A stretch of 9,870 nt of DNA from Planctomycetia bacterium. Its GTDB lineage: Bacteria > Planctomycetota > Planctomycetia > Pirellulales > UBA1268. The translations under genes and the position numbers were made by a program. The notes below the pieces were generated by a model. That model was not told where the DNA came from. It made no database searches and was given only the letters and a program-made list of their open reading frames with translations. Position 1 is the stretch's first letter. Every line of letters begins with the position of its first letter. The stretch lies in contig RFUD01000056.1 of assembly GCA_009923125.1 (NCBI GenBank), positions 1-9,870 on the forward strand. The letters run 5' to 3'. This document shows, in pieces, positions 1 to 6,424 of the stretch.

Positions 1-378
1 GACGAGCCCCGATCCGGCGAGCCAGCCGCGCACCACGCACTCGAACGGGATCACCTTGGCCTGCCTTGCCAGCATCGTCCGGCCACGCAACGGCCCGCGA
101 TCGACGCCCACCGGCAGCCCCATCGCGTCGACGTCGGCGGTGATCAGGTGGTGCGCGATCGGCTCGGGACCGCTGGACAGGAGGTCGAACCAAAACTCCG
201 AGATCGTCGTGAGCACCTTCCCCTTGCCGGGAATCGGCGTCGGCAGGATCCAGTCGAAGGCGCTGATCCGATCGGTGCTCACGATGAGCATGGTGTCGGC
301 GAGCCGATAGCAGTCGCGCACCTTGCCGCGATAGGGCGGACCGAGCGGCAGATTCGTTTCCACGACGGCGTCTTGCAT
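1..378 (-). CDS. purC: SAICAR synthase (phosphoribosylaminoimidazole-succinocarboxamide synthase), 3' end cut by window edge
   Basis: Joins aspartate to CAIR with ATP to make SAICAR in de novo purine synthesis; a cytoplasmic enzyme. The first 126 codons are visible and the frame runs open off the left edge, so over half of a usual protein of about 300 residues is missing. Family motifs in order: RGKVRDCY at residues 17-24 (nucleotide-binding loop), STDRISAFD at 34-42, IPGKGKVL at 49-56, the FWF/HHLI region at 63-79, and ECVVRGWLAGSG at 113-124. The start chosen is the ATG at 378-376, just before the conserved VVETNLPL stretch. An in-frame ATG at 396-394 would add six residues, and an in-frame TAG at 414-412 limits any extension. 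Neither start has a clear Shine-Dalgarno sequence. It lies about 100 bases downstream of dnaE2 on the same strand. I see no clear terminator or promoter in that gap, so read-through from the mutasome operon is possible. Confidence 0.92.
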   Translation of the reverse strand, partial: MQDAVVETNLPLGPPYRGKVRDCYRLADTMLIVSTDRISAFDWILPTPIPGKGKVLTTISEFWFDLLSSGPEPIAHHLITADVDAMGLPVGVDRGPLRGRTMLARQAKVIPFECVVRGWLAGSGLV

Positions 379-478
379 GGACGATGTTCTACGCATTGGC
401 AGACAACTGGGCTATGGCCCGGGGGCGCGCCGGCTTCGGGCAGCACCGGGCCGGATCAGGCGAGTTGATCGCATCGCA

Positions 479-3400
479 TCAGCAGAAGTCGCGGGACATG
501 CGGGGCAGGGCGGTGGTGGCGGATGTCTCGGGGCGGAGGGTGGAGGCCGATTCGAGCCGCGTGCTCACCACGTGCACCACCGCGCCGCGGCGCTGGATCC
601 GGCCGTGCACCACGAGCACGGCGGCACGGCGCGCCGCGAGGTCGGCAGTATCCCAGACACGAGGATGCACGACGATGTTGGCGGCGCCGGTTTCGTCTTC
701 GATCGTGAGGAAGATCATCCCCTTCGCGGTGGCCGGGCGCTGCCGCGTGAGCACGATGCCGGCCACGCTCACGCGGCGGCCTTCCGGCTGGCCGACCGCT
801 TCGGCGACGGTCACAACTCCGCGGTCGGAAAGCCAGTCGCGGTCGAACTGGAGCGGATGGCCGGTGAGCGACAGCCCCGCGGTGCGGTAGTCGGCCACCA
901 CTTCTTCTACAGGCTCGAGCGCCGGCAGCAGGTCGCCGCCATCGTCATCTTCGTCATCGAGTTCTTCGAACAGCGGCCGAGCGGCGGGACTCTCCAGACA
1001 CTGCATCGCTTCCCACACCGCCCGCCGCCGGTCGAGGCCGAGCGAGGCGAGCGCCCCGGCCCGTGCCAGATGCAACAGCGCGTCGCGGTCGAGCGCCGCG
1101 CGGCGGGCCAGTTCGCGCGGCAGACGGAAGGGCCCCTCGCGACGGGCCGCTTCGATCCGCAAGCCCGCCGCCTCACCCAGGCCGTAGACCTGTTCGAGCC
1201 CGAGCCGAATCGCAGGCTGCTTCCCCTGATCGGCTTTCAGCCGTCCTTCGAGCGAGGCGTGCCAGCGGCTCGAATTGACGTCGGCCGGCAGCACCCTCAC
1301 GCCGTGGGCCTTGGCATCGCGCACAAGTTGCGCGGGTGCGTAAAACCCCATCGGCTGGCTGCCCAAGAGCGCGGCCGTGAAGGCGGCAGGGTGATGGCAC
1401 TTGAGCCAGGCTGACACATAGACGAGCAAGGCAAAGCTCGCCGCGTGTGATTCGGGAAAGCCGTATTCGCCAAAGCCACGGATCTGCCCGAACACCTGCT
1501 CGGCGAACTGCTGCGACAGGCCTCGCGCGAGCATGCCATTGATGAGCTTCTGCCGAAACTCCTCGATCAGCCCCGGCCGCCGCCAGGCGCCCATCGCCCG
1601 CCGCAATTGATCGGCCTCACCCGGCGTGAAGCCGGCCGCCACCACGGCCAACCGCATCGCCTGCTCCTGGAACAGTGGCACGCCGAGCGTCTTCTCGAGC
1701 ACCTCGCGGATCGCGTCGTTGGGATAGGTGATCGTGTCCTCACCCGCCCGCCGGCGCAGATAGGGATGCACCATGTCTCCCTGAATCGGCCCGGGCCGCA
1801 CGATCGCCACCTCGATCACGAGATCGTAGAAGCACCGCGGCTGCAGCCGGGGCAGCATGCTCATCTGCGCCCGGCTCTCGATCTGAAACACCCCCACCGT
1901 GTCGGCGCGGGAGATCATCTCATACACGGCCGGGTCCTCCGCCGGCACCGTCGCCAGCGTGAGTTCCGGCCCCCCGGCTTCGGCCACCAGGTCGAACGCC
2001 CGATGGATCGCCGACAGCATGCCAAGGGCGAGGCAATCGACCTTCAGGATGCCCAGTTCATCGAGGTCGTTCTTGTCCCACTGCACGATCGTGCGGCCGT
2101 CCATCGTGGCCGGCTGGATCGGCACGAGATCCGAGAGCTCCGCGCGGGTCATCACCATCCCACCCACGTGCTGGCCGAGGTGACGGGGAAAGCCGACGAG
2201 CTGGCCGACGAGCGCGGCGAGCCTCGTGCACGCGGCGCTCGCGGGGTCGAGCCCCGCCTCGGCCAGTCTCGTCGGCAGATCCTCCACGCCATCCCCCACG
2301 TCGATCGCCTCGGCGATCCGATCGACGCGGTCGAGCGAGAGTCCGAGCGCCTTGGCGACGTCGCGAACGGCCGACCGCAGGCGGTACGAGATCACCTCGG
2401 CCGTCATCGCCGCCCGCTGCCGCCCGTAGGTGGCGTAGATGTATTGGATCACCTCCTCACGGCGGTCGTGCTCGAAGTCGATGTCGATGTCGGGTGCTTC
2501 TCGCCGCTCACGGCTCACGAACCGCTCGAAGAGCACGTTCATGCGCGCCGGATCGACCGACGTGATGCCGAGGCAATAGCAGACGGCTGAATTGGCAGCC
2601 GAGCCGCGCCCCTGGCAGAGGATGCCGCGGCGGCGGGCGAACCGCACGATGTCGAACACGGTGAGGAAGTAGGCCTCGTAGCCGAGTTCGGCCACGAGCG
2701 CGAGCTCATGGGCCACGAGCTCACGCACCTTCTCCGGGATGCCGTCGGGATACCGCTGCGCGGCTCCCTTCCAAGCGAGGTGGGCGAGGTGCTCCCGGGC
2801 CGTGCGGCCCGCCGGCACGTCGGCCTCGGGGTATTCGTATTTCAGTTCGTCGAGCGAGAACGTGCATCGCCCGGCGATCTCGACGGTGCGTTCGAGGGCG
2901 CCCGGCAGCGTGGCGAAGCGCTCGGCGATCCGCCGGCGCTCGTGCAGATGCCGCTCGCCGTTGGCGAGCAGTTCGCCGCGGATCGCATCGACCGTGCTCC
3001 CCAGGCGCACGGCGGTGAGCACGTCGGCCAGGGCGAGGCGGGCCCGCTCGTGGTACCGCACGTCCCCGGCCGCCGCCACCGGCACGCCGGCCAGCCGGGC
3101 CACGCGGCCGAATTCCCGCAGGCGATCGTCGTCGTCCCCCCCGAGCGCCACTTCCGCCAGCGCCCAGAGCCGGTCGTCGAATACGCTCCGCCAGTGGGCG
3201 AGGTGCTCGATCGGCTCCAGCACCGTCGCCAGCGGCATCCCGGCCAGCAGGCCACCCGCATGGGCAGCGATATCGTCGAAGGCGAGCACGCACCGCCCCG
3301 CCTTGCCATCGCCCACCTCCTCGGCCGCCCGTGCATAGCCACGGGTGAGCAGCCGGCAGAGATTCGCATAGCCCATGCGGTCGGCGGCCCAGACGACCAG

Positions 3401-3658
3401 CGGCGCGGCGTCGCACGGCTCGAGCCGCGCCCCGACGATCAGCTTCAAGCCCGTCTGCTTCGCCGCGCCGTGGGCCCGCACGATGCCGGAAAGCGTGCCG
3501 TGGTCGGTGATCGCCAAGGCCTCGTAGCCGAGCGTGGCGGCCGCCTGTACGAGTTCCTCCGGATGCGACGCGCCGCGCAGAAATGAAAAGTTGCTCGTGC
3601 AATGCAGTTCGGCGTACCGCGGCTCCATCCGACCACCCACTGTTCCTGTTTCAGCCAT
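479..3658 (-). CDS. dnaE2: Error-prone DNA polymerase DnaE2 (C-family, translesion synthesis)
   Basis: Second alpha-subunit-type polymerase that extends DNA past lesions and causes damage-induced mutation; works with ImuA and ImuB. 1059 residues, normal for DnaE2. The PHP domain starts with YAELHCTSNFSFLRGASHPE (15-34) and has ITDHG at 50-54. The usual second His of the PHP HxH motif is Thr21 here, so PHP nuclease activity is doubtful. The polymerase core has GRGSAANS (350-357), the catalytic PDIDIDF (389-395, Asp392 and Asp394) and the third aspartate in LKVDCLALGML (Asp541). A helix-hairpin-helix region lies near 825-870, followed by an acidic linker (about 898-908) and an OB fold near 962-1035. 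The start is the ATG at 3658, preceded by a strong AGGAGGAGGGAG. Met11 at 3628 is a possible alternative, since many homologues begin close to 'PRYAELH'. It is the last gene of the imu operon, 26 bases after imuB. Confidence 0.96.
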   Translation of the reverse strand: MAETGTVGGRMEPRYAELHCTSNFSFLRGASHPEELVQAAATLGYEALAITDHGTLSGIVRAHGAAKQTGLKLIVGARLEPCDAAPLVVWAADRMGYANLCRLLTRGYARAAEEVGDGKAGRCVLAFDDIAAHAGGLLAGMPLATVLEPIEHLAHWRSVFDDRLWALAEVALGGDDDDRLREFGRVARLAGVPVAAAGDVRYHERARLALADVLTAVRLGSTVDAIRGELLANGERHLHERRRIAERFATLPGALERTVEIAGRCTFSLDELKYEYPEADVPAGRTAREHLAHLAWKGAAQRYPDGIPEKVRELVAHELALVAELGYEAYFLTVFDIVRFARRRGILCQGRGSAANSAVCYCLGITSVDPARMNVLFERFVSRERREAPDIDIDFEHDRREEVIQYIYATYGRQRAAMTAEVISYRLRSAVRDVAKALGLSLDRVDRIAEAIDVGDGVEDLPTRLAEAGLDPASAACTRLAALVGQLVGFPRHLGQHVGGMVMTRAELSDLVPIQPATMDGRTIVQWDKNDLDELGILKVDCLALGMLSAIHRAFDLVAEAGGPELTLATVPAEDPAVYEMISRADTVGVFQIESRAQMSMLPRLQPRCFYDLVIEVAIVRPGPIQGDMVHPYLRRRAGEDTITYPNDAIREVLEKTLGVPLFQEQAMRLAVVAAGFTPGEADQLRRAMGAWRRPGLIEEFRQKLINGMLARGLSQQFAEQVFGQIRGFGEYGFPESHAASFALLVYVSAWLKCHHPAAFTAALLGSQPMGFYAPAQLVRDAKAHGVRVLPADVNSSRWHASLEGRLKADQGKQPAIRLGLEQVYGLGEAAGLRIEAARREGPFRLPRELARRAALDRDALLHLARAGALASLGLDRRRAVWEAMQCLESPAARPLFEELDDEDDDGGDLLPALEPVEEVVADYRTAGLSLTGHPLQFDRDWLSDRGVVTVAEAVGQPEGRRVSVAGIVLTRQRPATAKGMIFLTIEDETGAANIVVHPRVWDTADLAARRAAVLVVHGRIQRRGAVVHVVSTRLESASTLRPETSATTALPRMSRDFC

Positions 3659-3660
3659 TG

Positions 3661-3672
3661 CTCCCTCCTCCT
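3661..3672 (-). promoter_or_regulatory. Strong ribosome binding site of dnaE2
   Basis: The coding strand reads AGGAGGAGGGAG directly before the ATG at 3658, giving AGGAGG cores 5 or 8 bases from the start codon. This purine block decides the start of dnaE2 against a longer frame that would run back to position 3805 inside imuB. It also suggests that dnaE2 is translated independently of imuB and not only by coupling. Confidence 0.75.
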
Positions 3673-3684
3673 CATGCAGAAACG

Positions 3685-5388
3685 TCAGGCAAACACACCG
3701 TGCAGAAACCAGCCCCCGTCCTTGAGCCTCCGAAAGATCCAAAACCGCTCGCCCGTCTGCGTCTCGACCACGTAATAGTCGCGTCGCACGATCGGCCCGC
3801 GCCACCAGGCCGTCTCGATCCGCTCCGGGCCATGGGCCACGGTCACTTCGTGAGCTTCGCCACTCCAGCGAAACCGCACTGGCGGCCGGCCGGCATCGGC
3901 CACGGCGGGCACCACCGCCATCACGTCGAGCGGCACGGGCCTCGCCAACATCCAGATCGGCCGGCGTTCCGCCGGCACGGCTTGCCGCCCCTGTGTCGTT
4001 GCCGAGCCCGAACCGGAGCCATGCACGCGCGTCATGCGGCCAGATTGGCCCCCTGGCGGCACGCCCAGCCAGGCGTGTTCAGGCTGCGCGTCATTCACGA
4101 CCTGCGGCTCGAACACGGCCTTGGTGCCAAGCCGTCCGGCGAGCCTGTCGAACAGCATGCCCACCTCGGCCGCCGCCGACTCGCGCTCCGCGGCGAAGAG
4201 CGTGCGCTGCCGGCAGAGGGCCGGCGCGGTCGCCACCACCTCCACGGCGACTCCTTCGATCTCCCGCGGCAGCCGCACGCGCGACATCCGCAGCCGAACG
4301 AGCTCCACGACATGACGCACGGCGACCGAGGGCCGATACAGCCCGACGTCGATCACGACCGGAGGAGTGGGCTCCCGCTCAACGGCGCCCGCCCACTGCT
4401 CGAATCTCACCTGCAGGGAGGTGACCCCCTCGCCCCGCGCCGTGAGCGGCGACATGCATCGCAGCACGAGCCGTTCGAGAATGGCTGCGACCGCATCCTC
4501 TCCCATCTCCCGTAGCGACATCGGGACATCGAAGGCCTGGGCTGACCGGGGCAACTCCTCGTCGAATGTCGGCGCGAGCGGCTCGGCGCGGGCGCCCGTG
4601 AACTGGGCCAGCCGCACGGCAAGCGTCGGTGAGAACCGGGATGCGAGGCTGTTGCGCGACAACTTCAAGATGCCACCGATCGAGTCGATCCCCACCTCGC
4701 GCAGCGCGGCGAGCACGGCGGCATCGAGCCGCAGCGCCGAGGCCGGCAATGCCGCCAGTGCCGCGGCCTGCCCGCCCGGCGGCACGACGGCAAACCGCCG
4801 GGGCCGGCGAAACGGCGGCAGGCGATGCCGATCATCGAGCTGCTCGGTGTGGTGGGCAGCGGCCCAGGCCGCCCCCGGCGTGTCGGCGATGGCGACGCGG
4901 GCGTGAATGCCCCGCGCGGCAAGCGTCCACACCGCCGTGTGCACGAGCGCCTCCTCGCCGCCGAAAAATCCCGCCGTCCCCGTGACGTCGATGTGGATGC
5001 ACTCGGGCCGCTCGACATCTTCGAGTGCCACGATCGGGGCAAATCGCCGGCTGTATCGTGCCAGCCGTTCGAGTGCCGCCCGATCGGCGGCGGGATCGTC
5101 GGCAGCGATCTCGGCCATCTGACAGGCCCGCGATCCGTGGGCGAGTGCGAGCACGGCCATTCCTTCGGCGAGCGACATGCCCGGCGGGATCCGCGGCGCC
5201 GCCCGCCGCTCGCCGGCGTGCACTGGCACGCTCCGCGGCGGCAGCACCCACGCCCACGACACGATCGTCATCACCCCGCGACGTTCGCGCCGGCAGATGA
5301 ACACCGGCACTTTGCGCAGGGCGGGGCTTTCGATGAGGCGGCGCTGGACTGGCCAGCGCGGCAGCCAGATCGTCATGATGCGCGACAT
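3685..5388 (-). CDS. imuB: ImuB, catalytically inactive Y-family polymerase-like mutasome protein
   Basis: Scaffold of the ImuA-ImuB-DnaE2 mutasome, linking DnaE2 to the replication clamp. 567 residues. The Y-family fold is recognisable: 'MTIWLPRWPVQRRL' where active polymerases have the DxD motif, and IHIDVTGTAGFFGGEE (131-146) where they have the SxDE motif. The catalytic acidic residues are absent, as is usual for ImuB. A helix-hairpin-helix-like segment lies at about 233-265. The segment CRQRTLF ends at residue 398; Q394-R-T-L-F398 fits the beta-clamp-binding QxxLF pattern. The C-terminus (GPERIETAWW, RRDYYVVET, WIFRRL, WFLHGVFA) is typical of ImuB. The start chosen is the ATG at 5388, with GGGAG eight bases upstream; this overlaps imuA by 16 bases. 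The ATG at 5376 forms an ATGA overlap with the imuA stop and would remove four residues; both are plausible. A longer frame back to 5559 lies wholly inside imuA and was rejected. Confidence 0.94.
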   Translation of the reverse strand: MSRIMTIWLPRWPVQRRLIESPALRKVPVFICRRERRGVMTIVSWAWVLPPRSVPVHAGERRAAPRIPPGMSLAEGMAVLALAHGSRACQMAEIAADDPAADRAALERLARYSRRFAPIVALEDVERPECIHIDVTGTAGFFGGEEALVHTAVWTLAARGIHARVAIADTPGAAWAAAHHTEQLDDRHRLPPFRRPRRFAVVPPGGQAAALAALPASALRLDAAVLAALREVGIDSIGGILKLSRNSLASRFSPTLAVRLAQFTGARAEPLAPTFDEELPRSAQAFDVPMSLREMGEDAVAAILERLVLRCMSPLTARGEGVTSLQVRFEQWAGAVEREPTPPVVIDVGLYRPSVAVRHVVELVRLRMSRVRLPREIEGVAVEVVATAPALCRQRTLFAAERESAAAEVGMLFDRLAGRLGTKAVFEPQVVNDAQPEHAWLGVPPGGQSGRMTRVHGSGSGSATTQGRQAVPAERRPIWMLARPVPLDVMAVVPAVADAGRPPVRFRWSGEAHEVTVAHGPERIETAWWRGPIVRRDYYVVETQTGERFWIFRRLKDGGWFLHGVFA

Positions 5389-6167
5389 GCCATCCGCTCC
5401 CGTTCGAGAATGCGCGGCGCTGAAGATGGCTGCGCGGGGGACGTCGGTCCGGATGTGGCCGCACAGCCTCGCGCGAGATCGAGGCCGACGTCCACCGATC
5501 GCTCCTGCATCTGCGACTCGCCGGCCCACGGCCCACCGGCCAGCGAAAGCCGCAGCCACCGCACGCCCGCGCTGCCCCCCGGCCGTGCGGACACGGCAAC
5601 TCTCGCTTCCGCCCAGCTCGGCTCACGCTGGGCGGCGAGTGGCCGCATGAACATGCCCACTGCAAGGCTCGCTCGCGCCGCCAACTGCCAGCGTCGCATG
5701 GCCGTGGAGTGGATGCCGGCCGGCCATGCCACGACGGCCGCCACGCCGTGGCAGCGAAGCGCCTGGTCGATGGCCCACACTTCGTCGGCCTCGTGGGCAG
5801 GCCGCGCCACGACGAGCCGGGGCACCGGCCGCCCGGCGACCCGCGCCCTCTCGAGCCAGCCCAGCACCGCCGGCGGATAAAACCGCCCCTTGCGATCGAC
5901 GACGACGATGGTGGACGACGAGTCACCGGCATGATCCGCATCTCCGGCCAGCCGGCAGGCCACCGCAGCGGCGAGCGCGGTCGCCCCCGACGCCTCGCCG
6001 CTCGAGAGCCACTCGACGAGACTGCCGCGCCGCACGCCGCCGGCCGGCAGGAGCCGATCGAGCGGGGCGAACCCGGTCGGCACCACGTCGGCCTCATGCC
6101 AGCCGGCCGAAAAACCGGCGAAATCCGCCGACTGCAACACCTTTTCAAGCAGCCCACCCGTCACCAC
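5373..6167 (-). CDS. imuA: ImuA, RecA/SulA-like accessory protein of the mutasome
   Basis: First gene of the mutasome operon. In other bacteria ImuA is required, with ImuB and DnaE2, for damage-induced mutation; its biochemical role is less clear. 264 residues, close to the family size. The N-terminus fits the RecA-like pattern 'TGFAPLDRLLPAGGVRRGSLVEW' (31-53), followed by a degenerate P-loop SGEASGAT (56-63) in which the Walker A lysine position is Ala62. STIVVVDRKG (85-94) is a Walker-B-like strand. 'VRWLRLSLAGG' (202-212) is a recurrent ImuA C-terminal block. The tail after about residue 230 is low-complexity and not recognised. The start is the first of two tandem GTG codons (6167), with GGAGG at 6179-6175 seven bases upstream. 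The name rests on operon context plus these motifs; homology alone is weaker than for its two partners. Confidence 0.9.
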   Translation of the reverse strand: MVTGGLLEKVLQSADFAGFSAGWHEADVVPTGFAPLDRLLPAGGVRRGSLVEWLSSGEASGATALAAAVACRLAGDADHAGDSSSTIVVVDRKGRFYPPAVLGWLERARVAGRPVPRLVVARPAHEADEVWAIDQALRCHGVAAVVAWPAGIHSTAMRRWQLAARASLAVGMFMRPLAAQREPSWAEARVAVSARPGGSAGVRWLRLSLAGGPWAGESQMQERSVDVGLDLARGCAATSGPTSPAQPSSAPRILERERMACRAS

Positions 6168-6174
6168 GGCCTCA

Positions 6175-6179
6175 CCTCC
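6175..6179 (-). promoter_or_regulatory. Ribosome binding site of imuA
   Basis: The coding strand reads GGAGG followed by seven bases and two successive GTG codons. This supports a GTG start for imuA at 6167; the second GTG (6164) would be ten bases from the same site. Confidence 0.75.
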
Positions 6180-6181
6180 GA

Positions 6182-6207
6182 ATAGTGTGTATACGCACGT
6201 ACACTAT
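6182..6207. promoter_or_regulatory. Inverted repeat, candidate operator of the imuA-imuB-dnaE2 operon
   Basis: Perfect 7-base arms ATAGTGT (6182-6188) and ACACTAT (6201-6207) are separated by 12 bases. A second, offset symmetry (GTGTA-N8-TACAC on the minus strand) overlaps it. The repeat is AT-richer than the surrounding GC-rich DNA. It covers the -10 box and the expected transcription start of imuA, the classic place for a repressor. As the mutasome is usually SOS-controlled, a LexA-type repressor is the first candidate. The sequence is not the E. coli (CTGT-N8-ACAG), Bacillus-type (GAAC-N4-GTTC) or alpha-proteobacterial (GTTC-N7-GTTC) box. The repeat is seen; the regulator is inferred. Confidence 0.65.
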
Positions 6208-6230
6208 ACAATCGGCGTCCTGGCCGTCAA
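6203..6230 (-). promoter_or_regulatory. Sigma70-like promoter of the imuA operon
   Basis: On the minus strand TTGACG (6230-6225) is followed by a 16-base spacer and TATAGT (6208-6203), close to the consensus -35 and -10 hexamers. The predicted transcript would begin near 6196, leaving a leader of about 28 bases before the GTG of imuA. The -10 hexamer is embedded in the inverted repeat at 6182-6207. Confidence 0.68.
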
Positions 6231-6324
6231 GCACGAGGCGACCGCCCCGCAAGCCGCTCGCCGGCACCACACGGCCGTCACCAGCCGCGTCGGGCGCCCC
6301 CGCGTCCACGTTGCCCGCACGGTC

Positions 6325-6349
6325 GTCGAATGTCAGACTGACATCCGAC
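6325..6349. repeat. 25-base near-perfect inverted repeat upstream of the caspase-like gene
   Basis: A perfect core ATGTCAG-A-CTGACAT (6330-6344) is extended outward by GTCG (6325-6328) and CGAC (6346-6349). One mismatched pair (A6329/C6345) and one central base (A6337) interrupt the symmetry. It lies 75 bases before the ATG at 6425 and about 95 bases upstream of the imuA promoter. It could be a dimeric regulator's operator or, if transcribed, a hairpin in the leader of the plus-strand gene. There is no following T-run, so a terminator is unlikely. Confidence 0.65.
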
Positions 6350-6379
6350 TCATCACGACGTCCGCACCTCGTCACCGAT

Positions 6380-6396
6380 GCCGGCCGACATCCGGC
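6380..6396 (+). repeat. Short GC-rich hairpin near the start of the caspase-like gene
   Basis: GCCGG (6380-6384) and CCGGC (6392-6396) form a 5-base stem with a 7-base loop, 28 bases before the ATG. In such GC-rich DNA this may be chance. If it forms in the mRNA it sits just upstream of the GGTGG ribosome site. Confidence 0.3.
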
Positions 6397-6424
6397 TCGA
6401 GCGACACACTCGCTGGGTGGAACC

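Noticed and set aside
379..478. Promoter or terminator in the dnaE2-purC gap
   Set aside because: GC-rich partial symmetries such as GGGC-TATG-GCCC exist, but no stem followed by a T-run and no convincing -35/-10 pair facing purC.
377..1414. Long plus-strand open frame of 345 codons
   Set aside because: It is antisense to dnaE2 in GC-rich DNA, has Arg/His/Gly-rich composition and resembles no protein family; the opposite strand carries clear DnaE2 motifs.
1607..2590. Plus-strand open frame of 327 codons
   Set aside because: Antisense shadow of the DnaE2 polymerase core, with no recognisable domain and biased composition.
4832..6157. Minus-strand open frame of 441 codons across imuA and imuB
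   Set aside because: It overlaps imuA and imuB in another frame; the overlapped frames carry the conserved motifs and this one is rich in Arg, Pro and Ser without any domain.
5726..6424. Upstream extension of the caspase-like gene frame
   Set aside because: The frame is open back to 5726, but that part is antisense to imuA and the promoter region and has shadow-like composition; the signal peptide and ribosome site support the ATG at 6425.
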